From NCBI GenBank assembly GCA_002502215.1, contig DAPT01000059.1:1-19444 (forward strand): a stretch of 19,444 nucleotides of DNA, written 5' to 3'. Position numbers and translations under genes: made by a program. Shown here in pieces: positions 8,344 through 16,297 of the stretch (position 1 is the stretch's first letter; every line of letters begins with the position of its first letter). The DNA comes from Euryarchaeota archaeon UBA124 (GTDB lineage Archaea; Thermoplasmatota; Poseidoniia; Poseidoniales; Poseidoniaceae). The notes under the pieces were generated by a model that was not told the origin of the DNA, did not search any database, and worked only from the letters and a program-made list of their open reading frames with translations.

Positions 8344-8358
8344 TCCCCCTACGGGGGA
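8344..8358 (+). repeat. GC hairpin TCCCCC-TAC-GGGGGA
   Basis: Six-base perfect arms around a three-base loop, 22 bp before the ATG at 8381. It has no T-run after it, so it is not a typical intrinsic terminator. If transcribed it would form a tight stem in the 5' leader of the cassette and could affect ribosome access. Confidence 0.5.
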
Positions 8359-8380
8359 AGAGTTTCGGCAAAGTTCTTGA

Positions 8381-8755
8381 ATGGTACGTTGCTGTGAAAG
8401 AGATTGGGCTACCATGCTGGAAAGGTTGTTTTCTCAACTTTGCGAACTCAAAGGTGCAAAGCACGTTCGCCTGATGAATCAATTTGGTAGCATCGTAAAA
8501 ACCACAAATAAATGGCCTGAGACCGCCGAAGAACAGCGTCGTGAATGGGCTGAATGTTGCGCACTTGCAGAACAATTCGCCCTCGGGACATTGTTCGAAG
8601 TGTGGGGTGAAGGGCGACGATTGACGCTTTACGATCACTTTGAGGACAATCTGTTTGTTCACTTGTCCGGTAAAGATGGCAAAAAAGGCGTTTGGCGATA
8701 TGAGCTTGAACGAGCTCGACAACAATGGAATTCAAAACAACCTGAGGCGATATAA
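8381..8755 (+). CDS. Small Roadblock/LC7-like protein
   Basis: The 124 residues follow the Roadblock/LC7 pattern. There is a first helix (MLERLFSQLCELKG), a strand (AKHVRLMNQFG), a second strand, a long helix (residues 39-57), a beta hairpin (LFEVWGEGRRLTLYDHF then NLFVHL), and a final helix beginning GVWRYELERARQQW, close to the family's typical 'G-x-x-RYEL' ending. Roadblock proteins form dimers that bind or regulate small Ras-like GTPases (for example MglB with MglA). No GTPase gene is in the window. An in-frame ATG at 8414 (starting MLERLF) is an equally good start because the domain begins there; neither has a clear Shine-Dalgarno. The stop overlaps the next start (TAATG), indicating coupled expression. 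The call rests on pattern recognition, not a search. Confidence 0.72.
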   Translation: MVRCCERDWATMLERLFSQLCELKGAKHVRLMNQFGSIVKTTNKWPETAEEQRREWAECCALAEQFALGTLFEVWGEGRRLTLYDHFEDNLFVHLSGKDGKKGVWRYELERARQQWNSKQPEAI

Positions 8756-11700
8756 TGTTTGACTTACCACATATTGAACGATTTGATGATGAAGTGGATG
8801 TCTCCTCCGGAGCCATTCAATCCTTCGAGCATGGGTTTATCACGACCTGGGTTGGACGTCGCAAGACGCCATTTGGTCACCGATTGGTACGTGCTGGACG
8901 CACCGTCGGATGGATTTGTGAAGGCTCGAGTTCAACAAAACTCCTCGGTGGAGCTGATGCTCGGACAGCGCTCGAAGAGGCGGAAAAGAATCAGCACCGA
9001 TTGATTGCATCAACATGTTCTATGAATGGGCTTGCAGAATTAGCGACGCTCCTACCGGAAGCATTCGAATTCCAAGCCGATATGCAAGGACTTAGCGCAA
9101 GTGGAGCCCTTACAGATCGCCTGTTTGCTCGAAACATATCCGCAGTTTTGCAAGCCCTTTCCGGTTATGAGCACGTTCGAGGCGCCTTGGCGGCTGATCA
9201 GGGAATTGTTATTGACAGCACAGGAGATTTACCAGGGGATGCAAAAGAGCTCTCCGCAACCGTTGCTTCTCTTTCCGAGGCGATGAATCTCCAACAGGCT
9301 AAACTTGGTGGAGATGGAAACGGCTACGCATCCTTGAACATGGGCGATACATCATTGCTGCTTGCTTCGAGCAGTACCATCGTTTTGGCAATATGGACCG
9401 AACTTGACGCAAACCATGCTCGCTTGCTTACCGACGTTACTGCCAAACTTGATGGTGAAATTGGGACCTATGCAGAGGGTTCTGCTACACTCCCCGATGG
9501 ATTTGTCCTCCGAGAAGGAAAAGGTGGTGCTGATGCAGTGATGTCGATGCTTTCCGCTGCGCTTGAGGAACGTGTAACCGGTCATCTCAAAGCTGGTGCT
9601 AGCGACAAAGCCGTTTCGCTTGCCCTCAACAATGGGCTACCTGTAGCGATGGCAGCCAACGGCCAATCATTTGAGGATGCAATGCTCGGATTAACCGAGA
9701 GCAAACGCGTATTGAAACTGCACCGACTAGCTTCTGGCACAATGGTTTCATCCTCGACAGGAGATGTTACAGACTTCACTCTCAAGCAATTCGTTGAAGC
9801 CCTTTCTACGGTGCGCACACGATCTGAGAAACGAAAAGATTCGATGATGCATCGGTTGATGAATATGTATGGATTCGAAATCGGTCTTGGCGATGTACGA
9901 GCAGTCCGTTCAAAACTGAGCATCCATGTTGGCGGACAAGAAACTGCTCAACCGCTTCCATCCGCTGCTCCACTTGCAGGCGTGGATGCTGGTCTGCGAC
10001 GACGACTCGAGGAGTCGGAACGTCGTACTGATACGCTTATGCGGACCAATGCGAGTTTGACCACGCAACTTCAAGATGCTGAGAAAGAGCGAACGGAAGC
10101 GTTGGTTCGTCTCGATGAGATTAAATCATCATCGGGAGATCAGACCAATACGATTCAGTCAAAGAACGATGAACTCAATCGCGTACAGGTCACCGTTTCA
10201 GAATCCAGAGCCCGTATGGAACAAGCTGAGGAACGTGCTGATCGTTTGCTACGAAGAGTCAGTGAACTGGAGCACCAATTGAGTGAGAGAGCCGCAGAAT
10301 TGGCCAAAACCCTTGGTGATACAGAAAGCAGTGCGGCTTTGAAGGACGAACTGATTGAACTCTCTCATCAGGAAGCTACAACCCGTGCCGATTTGGAGTC
10401 CAATGCTCAAAACCTATCATCAATTCGTGAGCAAATTGAACTTGAAGAACGTCGATTACGGTCTTTGGAGGAACAGGTGACAGCTCTACGTGAACGCCAA
10501 GCGAGTGCACAAACGAAGAGCAATGCATCCGAAGAAAAGATACGATCTGCTCAGGCCCGATTGGATCAAATCGAAGCAGAGACACTCTCGAGTCGGCGAC
10601 GTGCAGAAGAGGAACGCCAACGGCTTGCAGAGGATGAAGCCCGTCGAATGCAACTCCACTCTGAAATGAGAGAACTGATGGGAGAACGAAAGGAATTGCT
10701 GACTGAACTTGGCAACCTTGGTGCTCGACGTGGGAATGCAGAGACAGAACTCTCTGGCCTGATTTCCCGTGCCGAAGCACTTACTGAAGCACATGAAGAG
10801 GCTGTGGCTGACATCGCAGAAGCCGAACGACTTCGTGCTCGGCTTTCTGAGGAGCCCCTTGCTCAAGCATTGTTGAACGATGATGCAACCTTCCGTGGGC
10901 TCGGTCCTGTTCTGGAGCGTCTTGAACATGCCCGAACACTCGGATACTCTGTTGTTCTATTGGATCGAGCGGTCGAGCGTGCACTGCAGGTCGTACAATC
11001 AACCGTTGACCATATTGCATCAACACCTCGGCATTTACTAAGCAGTGAAGTTATGACACTTCTCGAACGTCAGGTGCCCCAAACCGCAGGTGCTGTACGA
11101 GGATTAGCAAGATGGTCTGTTCAACAACGCTTGGAAAACCAACTGGGAGAAACCGTTGGGCATCTCATTCTCGATTTGGAAGGCATTCTCGAGGATTACG
11201 ACCGATCAATTACCATGCTGCGACGCATGCGAAACGTTCTCGATCAACTCGGCAACCTCGGTGCACCGCCGGAAGAAATTGATGCATTGCGAATGAACTG
11301 CATGCGTCCTGAAGCACTCCCAAATGTTGCTGTTGAAACACGTCGGTTGATTCGTGTAGCACTTGATGACATCTACCTTGAGGCAGATCAGCGTGATGCT
11401 GGTGAGGCAATTGCACTTGAACAAACCGCGCAAGTTCTGGAAGAACTTTTGACACAAATTGACGCATCTGGATTAACAAAAGGCGTACCTCGTGGAGCGA
11501 TGTGGGACTTCCAGCGTGATGGTTTCTTGCCATTCGAGCGAAACGCAATCCCCGTTGGCCAGCGTACGCCTGTGATGGACGACATGATGGAGAACATTCA
11601 ACCGACCTTGGTCGTTGAAGAGAGTGTTTCATTGGATTCTGAACCTGTGATTGTTGAGGTATCCGATGAATGGGAGGAAATGCCTGCTCCGGACGAGTCT

Positions 11701-11886
11701 GAGGCAATTGAAGAATCCAGCGAGGAAAAACGGTCAATACCCATCCAAGAAGATCGAGCAGATCTTGAGGCCGAATTGGCTCGGCTTGATGCAGAACGAC
11801 AACTGCGTACCCCGGGCAAAGAGGAAGCAAAAAGCGACCCTCGATTGGACGCGCTTCATGACCAACTGTCTGAATTGGATTTCTGA
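8755..11886 (+). CDS. Roadblock-domain protein with long SMC-like coiled coil
   Basis: The family is not recognised as a whole; 1043 residues with several visible parts. Residues about 20-115 form a small alpha/beta domain. Residues about 125-235 look like a Roadblock/LC7 domain: helix NISAVLQALSGYEH, strand VRGALAADQGIVIDS, a long helix, strands YASLNMGDTSLLLASSS and TIVLAIWTEL. Residues about 255-330 resemble DUF2226/DUF4388-type modules (GHLKAG, then AVSLALNNGLPVAMA). Residues 411-700 are a continuous coiled coil of the SMC/tropomyosin type. Residues 700-910 are a helical domain, 950-1000 an acidic linker, and 1000-1043 two short conserved-looking helices (RADLEAELARLDAERQ, LDALHDQLSELDF). 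No Walker A motif is seen, so it is not an SMC or Rad50 ATPase. Its ATG overlaps the stop of the small Roadblock-like gene by one base. No signal peptide or membrane helix is present. Confidence 0.85.
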   Translation: MFDLPHIERFDDEVDVSSGAIQSFEHGFITTWVGRRKTPFGHRLVRAGRTVGWICEGSSSTKLLGGADARTALEEAEKNQHRLIASTCSMNGLAELATLLPEAFEFQADMQGLSASGALTDRLFARNISAVLQALSGYEHVRGALAADQGIVIDSTGDLPGDAKELSATVASLSEAMNLQQAKLGGDGNGYASLNMGDTSLLLASSSTIVLAIWTELDANHARLLTDVTAKLDGEIGTYAEGSATLPDGFVLREGKGGADAVMSMLSAALEERVTGHLKAGASDKAVSLALNNGLPVAMAANGQSFEDAMLGLTESKRVLKLHRLASGTMVSSSTGDVTDFTLKQFVEALSTVRTRSEKRKDSMMHRLMNMYGFEIGLGDVRAVRSKLSIHVGGQETAQPLPSAAPLAGVDAGLRRRLEESERRTDTLMRTNASLTTQLQDAEKERTEALVRLDEIKSSSGDQTNTIQSKNDELNRVQVTVSESRARMEQAEERADRLLRRVSELEHQLSERAAELAKTLGDTESSAALKDELIELSHQEATTRADLESNAQNLSSIREQIELEERRLRSLEEQVTALRERQASAQTKSNASEEKIRSAQARLDQIEAETLSSRRRAEEERQRLAEDEARRMQLHSEMRELMGERKELLTELGNLGARRGNAETELSGLISRAEALTEAHEEAVADIAEAERLRARLSEEPLAQALLNDDATFRGLGPVLERLEHARTLGYSVVLLDRAVERALQVVQSTVDHIASTPRHLLSSEVMTLLERQVPQTAGAVRGLARWSVQQRLENQLGETVGHLILDLEGILEDYDRSITMLRRMRNVLDQLGNLGAPPEEIDALRMNCMRPEALPNVAVETRRLIRVALDDIYLEADQRDAGEAIALEQTAQVLEELLTQIDASGLTKGVPRGAMWDFQRDGFLPFERNAIPVGQRTPVMDDMMENIQPTLVVEESVSLDSEPVIVEVSDEWEEMPAPDESEAIEESSEEKRSIPIQEDRADLEAELARLDAERQLRTPGKEEAKSDPRLDALHDQLSELDF

Positions 11887-11946
11887 GGTGAGCGCATCCC
11901 TGAAACACTTCTCTTACGCAATGAATCAAAAGGATCCACGTATCCA

Positions 11947-12132
11947 ATGATGCTCGAAAAACTCATCTTCATTGCCTCCATTTTCGGCTTTGTGTTCCTA
12001 AATCAGTACGTGTGGTCATCGATTGATTTCATGCTCTACCAATGGCTAGCAACAATTGGATTAGCACTGACGCTACTGATTTTGAACGAATTCGTTGGAC
12101 GAATTATACAATCGATGCGACTGAGGAAGTAA
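11947..12132 (+). CDS. Small two-helix membrane protein
   Basis: The 61 residues consist almost entirely of two hydrophobic helices (about 5-23 and 28-51) joined by a short loop and ended by a basic tail (RIIQSMRLRK), which predicts both ends in the cytoplasm with the loop outside. No family is recognised. It starts 60 bp after the coiled-coil gene with two consecutive ATGs (11947 and 11950), and no Shine-Dalgarno is clear. Same strand and short spacing suggest it belongs to the Roadblock cassette, perhaps as membrane partner or anchor. It ends with TAA directly against the stop of the opposite-strand gene. As a short frame it could be chance, but its clean composition and exact fit into the gap argue for a real gene. 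Confidence 0.65.
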   Translation: MMLEKLIFIASIFGFVFLNQYVWSSIDFMLYQWLATIGLALTLLILNEFVGRIIQSMRLRK

Positions 12133-13335
12133 TCAAAATTCCTTTTCTTTCATTGGTTCAGGCGTGTTGTTCCTCATCGACTCGATGAGACCCCAAACAC
12201 GTTGCCAAGGAACAAAGAATCGCAGAACAGCCACAAGGCTCAGGAAGAAGAGAGCAGATATCACAAGGCCATAGGTGAGCGATAATTCAATGGATTCCGA
12301 TACTTGTGCAGCCCATTGGCTGCCCGTGGAAGCACCTACAACTTCCAACAGCACACTGTGGAAGCCTAAGGCAACCATTGTTACCAGACCGGTAATGGTC
12401 AAGAAACCAGCAGTATGGCGCAAGTGACCGTTGAGGACATTGTCCATCTGACGGACATACTCTGGATCTCGCTTGCAAGACTCTGGTAGGCGGTAAGCGT
12501 ATTCGAGATATCGGATAACACCAAAACCAGATTCTTGGAAGACCATTATGAGCACTGCAATAAGAATGAGTGAGAGTTGTTCACGAGTAACAAGCTCAAA
12601 GCCCAATATGCCGATGGTGGGGTCACTTACGCGAGATTCAAGGGAAATTAGGTTTGAACCCCATGTACCCAACTGCGACTTAATGAGCGGGAATGTGAGA
12701 ATTGCGTGGATACCCAAAAACAGCAATGTGAATCCAATTGCCCAACCGATTGAGCGACGAGAAAGCCCCCAAATCCCACGCGTCCCCATAATAACAGGAA
12801 GGAGATAGATGAAGAGAATAACCAATGAAAGTATCATCAAGAGGGGCCATTCCAGCGTTTTCAATTCGCTTTCCGTTGGTGTGCGAAGGTCCCATGAGAA
12901 GAGCATGGATGGTATCCATGTGAGCGTCAACTGTCCGACCAGGATAACCATCAGGGTGATAATGAACCCTAGTTTGATTCGTTGTTGGACACGAGGGGAT
13001 TGAAAAGCCAGAAGTGCCATCGAACCGCCGAGTCCTAATCCCAAGACAATTGGGACGTAAAATCGAGCGAGCCCTGTTCTGCCAGAACCGATTATCCAGT
13101 CACCTATTGGCAACTCGCCGAATTGAGATTCAAGAGATTCAAACAGCATTGTGTGATCAATGCTGTTCACTACGTAGGTGGATACAACCTCGAGATACAT
13201 CCAAACAAGAGCAATGGTCGAAACAATCTGAAGCGTGATGATTTGCCATTGCTTTCGCAATGTTTTGAGATGAAGAGTGCGTGCACGGCCCCCCATCAGG
13301 GAAACATCGCTCTGTGGGTCAACTTCGCCTGCCAT
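12133..13335 (-). CDS. Eight-helix integral membrane protein of the DUF58 cluster
   Basis: No family is recognised. The 400 residues show about eight membrane helices (roughly 29-55, 91-111, 120-146, 162-184, 195-218, 252-275, 310-334, 353-377). A cytoplasmic-looking N-terminus carries several basic residues (GGRARTLHLKTLRKQ), and the C-terminal tail is short and charged. A polar stretch at about 276-308 (YLEYAYRLPESCKRD onward) is the largest soluble loop after the one between helices 1 and 2. The ATG directly follows the TAG stop of the DUF58 gene with no gap, and AGGGGG a few bases upstream could act as Shine-Dalgarno, so the two are probably translated together. Its position suggests a membrane partner of the DUF58/DUF4350 proteins. 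Confidence 0.85.
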   Translation of the reverse strand: MAGEVDPQSDVSLMGGRARTLHLKTLRKQWQIITLQIVSTIALVWMYLEVVSTYVVNSIDHTMLFESLESQFGELPIGDWIIGSGRTGLARFYVPIVLGLGLGGSMALLAFQSPRVQQRIKLGFIITLMVILVGQLTLTWIPSMLFSWDLRTPTESELKTLEWPLLMILSLVILFIYLLPVIMGTRGIWGLSRRSIGWAIGFTLLFLGIHAILTFPLIKSQLGTWGSNLISLESRVSDPTIGILGFELVTREQLSLILIAVLIMVFQESGFGVIRYLEYAYRLPESCKRDPEYVRQMDNVLNGHLRHTAGFLTITGLVTMVALGFHSVLLEVVGASTGSQWAAQVSESIELSLTYGLVISALFFLSLVAVLRFFVPWQRVWGLIESMRNNTPEPMKEKEF

Positions 13336-14589
13336 CTAAAACCCCCTAACCTGCATGATCGCTTGTGACAGATCCATGTCTGGCATCCAATCAATGACTT
13401 GAGCTCCTGAACCAGCGAGCGTTGTCAAGCGATTCTGTCGTTCCAACTTGAGAACCTCATAGGACATGCGTGGTATGCGAGATACGAGCCGTTCGAAATC
13501 GATGCTTGATGGTGAAAGGACGGTCACTTCATGACCACGCCCAACCAAATCGCGAACGGCTGCAGGAACGGTTCCATCTCCTTCGCATGATGAAATAATG
13601 AAGACAGGACTACCCCGACTGAATCGGCCGCTGAGTGAGTTGGTAACCGCTTGGAGAGGCATACTTCCTTCTGGTTTGACACCTGCAAGTGAGCTTAGAA
13701 TTTTGAAATACTGCTTGTCCCCTGTATCCGGTGGAAGATAGGCAAGGCCATCCCCGTAAATACCAAGAGCAACGCTATCTCTTCGTTTAAGGAAGAATGC
13801 TGCAAGGCTTGCAGCGCTTACAGTTCCCATTTCAAGCGGGTTCTTGAGAACGGTCCCAATTCGAGAGACATCTCGTGAGTCGAGGAGGAGATACAAGTCG
13901 GTCACAGCGTCTCGGCATTTCTCGTTTACCATTAAGTCTCCAGTTCTGGCGAACGCCTTCCAGTTGATGTTTTTGAACGGATCTCCCGGCACATATTCCC
14001 TTAATGAGTAGAATTCTGAACCCTGACCTGGGGTTCGTAGAGTTGTCGCTCCTGTGTACATTTTCGGCGTACGTGAACGAAGGAAGGCTTCCTCTACTTC
14101 CTTGATTTGAGGGAAGATAACAATGTCAGAATGGTGATCGACATACATGTCTTCGACACCTAAGTTGAATGTGTTTCGAACACGCAGTGATACAGGTCCA
14201 ATCGAATAATGCCCTCGAAGCGGACAACGAAGTACGTATCGAATGCGAGCACTTTCACCCGGACGAAGGTTTAGTCGCATTTGGTTTAATCCGCTTCGTA
14301 GTTTCATTTCATGGGGAATGTTATCGTAAACATCCAACAATTGTGTTCTCCGATTTGACCGGTTGGTAACGAGCAATTCAACATAAAGGTCATCACCTTT
14401 GTACAGGTTGTCTGCAGAAAGTGTACGCTGTACCTCGATATCGCCATGGCCAGATACCCATGAATTGACGACGATAAACGTAATCAGCGTCAAACCAAGA
14501 ATCATCATTTGGTTGTTCGTAATCATCATTCCAATGAGAATGAGAGCGATTCCTCCGGTGAAGGTGAAGGATGCTTTGCGCGTCCACAT
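13336..14589 (-). CDS. DUF58 family protein
   Basis: DUF58 proteins usually sit beside MoxR AAA+ ATPases and are thought to help assemble or mature membrane or secreted complexes; their exact role is unsettled. From the chosen start the product has 417 residues. It has two N-terminal membrane helices (about 7-24 and 27-44), a beta-rich middle region (about 50-150), the DUF58 signature REYVPGDPFKNINWKAFART at about 197-216, and a von Willebrand-like region with LLLDSRDVS at about 234-242, where the metal-site pattern DxSxS is not intact. An in-frame ATG at 14610 exists, but AAGGTGA at 14595-14601 lies 5 nt before the ATG at 14589 and gives the familiar start MWTRKASF. That Shine-Dalgarno contains the stop codon of the upstream gene. 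Confidence 0.92.
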   Translation of the reverse strand: MWTRKASFTFTGGIALILIGMMITNNQMMILGLTLITFIVVNSWVSGHGDIEVQRTLSADNLYKGDDLYVELLVTNRSNRRTQLLDVYDNIPHEMKLRSGLNQMRLNLRPGESARIRYVLRCPLRGHYSIGPVSLRVRNTFNLGVEDMYVDHHSDIVIFPQIKEVEEAFLRSRTPKMYTGATTLRTPGQGSEFYSLREYVPGDPFKNINWKAFARTGDLMVNEKCRDAVTDLYLLLDSRDVSRIGTVLKNPLEMGTVSAASLAAFFLKRRDSVALGIYGDGLAYLPPDTGDKQYFKILSSLAGVKPEGSMPLQAVTNSLSGRFSRGSPVFIISSCEGDGTVPAAVRDLVGRGHEVTVLSPSSIDFERLVSRIPRMSYEVLKLERQNRLTTLAGSGAQVIDWMPDMDLSQAIMQVRGF

Positions 14590-14594
14590 GATGC

Positions 14595-14601
14595 TCACCT
14601 T
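14595..14601 (-). promoter_or_regulatory. Shine-Dalgarno deciding the DUF58 start
   Basis: Minus strand AAGGTGA, 5 nt before the ATG at 14589. Its last three bases are the TGA stop of the DUF4350-like gene, so ribosomes ending one gene are placed to start the next. This favours 14589 over the ATG at 14610. Confidence 0.6.
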
Positions 14602-16211
14602 CGCCCCCATGCTTTGATTCGTTTGACCAAAGCGACCGACTGTTCCAAGGAGTACTTACCTGGTTCAATGGCAAATTTCGCCAACACAGGGTCTTGAATG
14701 AGGCCAACAAGTTCCTTTGCTGACATGGCGTGGAATTCTTCGACTGTGAGTCCGTTTTGATTACGGACTTTTGACAAGAACACCTGCCGAATTTTTTCGG
14801 TTTTGGCATAGTATGTGTACCGATTTGCATCACCAAACCCGTAGTAAATGATGCTGAAAACGTGACGCCAGGGTTCTGGATCACGCTTCTTGAGAAGCAC
14901 TGCCTCGAAGGTAATGAAGAGGACAACGAAGAGTGCTAGCATTGCAAGTCCCTCGCCCGTGAAATAAACAAGGAGGAAGTAAACGGTGTTGTATGAATCT
15001 GCGAGGAGAGCATTTTGTGGATGACGGCTCTCATCGAAAATGACCAATGCGTTTTCAGCAGGCTGCCCCTCTTCACCCTCAAGGGTGCTCATCAACGCCT
15101 CAGCAATTACATCGAGCGCCCATTTGGCGTTATCGTTTTGTGGGATAAGTTTCTCTGTATCCCCGTACTTGCCTTCATTGAATCCCTCCCAATCGTAGAT
15201 TGCATTGATGAGCGCACTTCCGTCAGCCACGAAGAAGACTCGCCCTCCCTCATCAGGATCGCAGTTCGTTGAAGCGCATGCTTCGATGGAGAGATTAAAC
15301 TGGCCCCACAGGTCTTGATTCTCACTGCTTTGTTCTTCCGCTGGGTTGAATTTTCCGTCTCCGCTCACATCCAAGGTAGCTTGGTTGCTGGTAACAGAGC
15401 GCACGTTTACGTCGTTCAGAGCTCCGCGTACACCGGGTACAATTTCCAGGCCCGTGACATTGTTGAGCAGCATTGTGTATGTTGCATTGTACTCAATCCG
15501 ACCAAAATTTCCTGAACTTTTTACCCAATGGTGCGAGCAAACACCCGCTTCATCTCGCGTCATTTCTTCGCCGTTTAATTCGGAACAAGGATGGGCTCCA
15601 ACTTCGGATGACCAGCGCTCATGCTCCTCGATTGTCGATGGGGCAAGGGTGGTTCCTTCCATGCCGCAGGGATTGGCCTGGAGACACATCCAGATGTAGT
15701 CTCTGTCGAGTTCAGGAACGTAATTGGTGTCATACAATTGATATCCAGTGTAGCGTACACCGTACGCTTCACCGATGCTTCCAGCATAACCAAAGTCTTC
15801 GAGGACAATGACCGTCCCCCCAGAGTCCACAAACTCAACTATTGCATCGACTTCGGACGGGGAGTATCCATCTTCCGTTGCAATCGTGATGAAACCATCT
15901 TCGTCAAATTGGGGGAAGGAGAGTGTATCCCGTTCAACACCGGCGACAATGTAAGTTGTATTACGAGGATCTTCAATGTCTGCGAGAAGAAGAGGGCTAC
16001 TTACCAGAGACTTGGTTTCAATACCCATGGAATTGATGTCTTCTCTGAATGCCGACATGTCGTTCCAATCATCACCGTATGCTGAAAGTTGACTGGTTTG
16101 ACTAATGTTGACAAAGTTCTGGAGGATGGTGAGAAGAAGAAGTCCAAGAACTGCCCAGAATGCAAATTGGAGTCCAATTCGCCTGAAATTTCTGTTCCGC
16201 TCAGCCGCCAT
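14595..16211 (-). CDS. DUF4350-like membrane-anchored extracellular protein
   Basis: The 538 residues contain an N-terminal membrane helix (about 14-34), a large extracellular part, a second helix (about 410-440) and a cytoplasmic tail of about 100 residues. Residues about 45-155 look like the DUF4350 glutaminase-like fold (YSPSEVDAIVEFVDSGGTVI then LEDFG), and LVIFDESRHPQ at 389-399 fits the family's second motif. Between these lies an insert of about 170 residues with six cysteines (176, 182, 209, 225, 312, 317) and an EF-hand-like loop DVSGDGKFNPAEE (281-293). DUF4350 proteins are usual neighbours of MoxR and DUF58. The frame opens with GTG-ATG-ATG; GGAGGTG at 16217-16223 places the best-spaced start at the second ATG, 16211. 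Confidence 0.85.
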   Translation of the reverse strand: MAAERNRNFRRIGLQFAFWAVLGLLLLTILQNFVNISQTSQLSAYGDDWNDMSAFREDINSMGIETKSLVSSPLLLADIEDPRNTTYIVAGVERDTLSFPQFDEDGFITIATEDGYSPSEVDAIVEFVDSGGTVIVLEDFGYAGSIGEAYGVRYTGYQLYDTNYVPELDRDYIWMCLQANPCGMEGTTLAPSTIEEHERWSSEVGAHPCSELNGEEMTRDEAGVCSHHWVKSSGNFGRIEYNATYTMLLNNVTGLEIVPGVRGALNDVNVRSVTSNQATLDVSGDGKFNPAEEQSSENQDLWGQFNLSIEACASTNCDPDEGGRVFFVADGSALINAIYDWEGFNEGKYGDTEKLIPQNDNAKWALDVIAEALMSTLEGEEGQPAENALVIFDESRHPQNALLADSYNTVYFLLVYFTGEGLAMLALFVVLFITFEAVLLKKRDPEPWRHVFSIIYYGFGDANRYTYYAKTEKIRQVFLSKVRNQNGLTVEEFHAMSAKELVGLIQDPVLAKFAIEPGKYSLEQSVALVKRIKAWGRR

Positions 16212-16216
16212 CATCA

Positions 16217-16223
16217 CACCTCC
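16217..16223 (-). promoter_or_regulatory. Shine-Dalgarno deciding the DUF4350-like start
   Basis: Minus strand GGAGGTG ends 5 nt before the ATG at 16211 but only 2 nt before the ATG at 16214, and overlaps the GTG at 16217. Spacing therefore favours 16211. It is nearly as strong as the pyrI site. Confidence 0.65.
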
Positions 16224-16230
16224 CTAGTAC

Positions 16231-16250
16231 ACCGTTCATACACACACGGT
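16231..16250. repeat. Short inverted repeat upstream of the DUF4350-like gene
   Basis: ACCGT (16231-16235) and ACGGT (16246-16250) are 5-bp inverted arms separated by ten bases, one helical turn for the spacer. It lies about 20-40 bp before the start in the 86 bp gap after the PRC-barrel gene. It could be an operator, but the arms are short enough to occur by chance. Confidence 0.25.
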
Positions 16251-16297
16251 TTCACATCGGTTTAGAAGGTTGTCCAACTCTGATGCAAAAATGCTCA

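Larger units (their letters stand above)
8134..8380. other. Intergenic region with hairpins and AT-rich repeats
   Basis: This 247 bp (280 bp if the next gene starts at 8414) separates the divergent thiolase and Roadblock-like genes. It holds an AT-rich block with inverted and tandem repeats (8194-8223), an inverted repeat AAATTCC/GGAATTT (8308-8326) and a short GC hairpin (8344-8358). I see no tRNA and no coding frame worth reporting; the longest short frame (from ATG at 8254) stops after nine codons. It most likely carries the promoters of both genes plus regulatory sites and a 5' leader for the cassette to the right. Confidence 0.6.

Noticed and set aside
8344..8358. GC hairpin as an intrinsic terminator
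   Set aside because: No T-run follows on either strand, and the neighbouring genes are divergent, so nothing needs to end there.
8755..11886. SMC or Rad50-type chromosome ATPase
   Set aside because: The coiled coil is similar in style, but no Walker A, signature or Walker B motif is present at either end.
13850..13910. Intact von Willebrand metal-ion site (DxSxS) in the DUF58 protein
   Set aside because: The stretch reads LLLDSRDVS, in which the DxSxS spacing is broken; only a degenerate site can be claimed.
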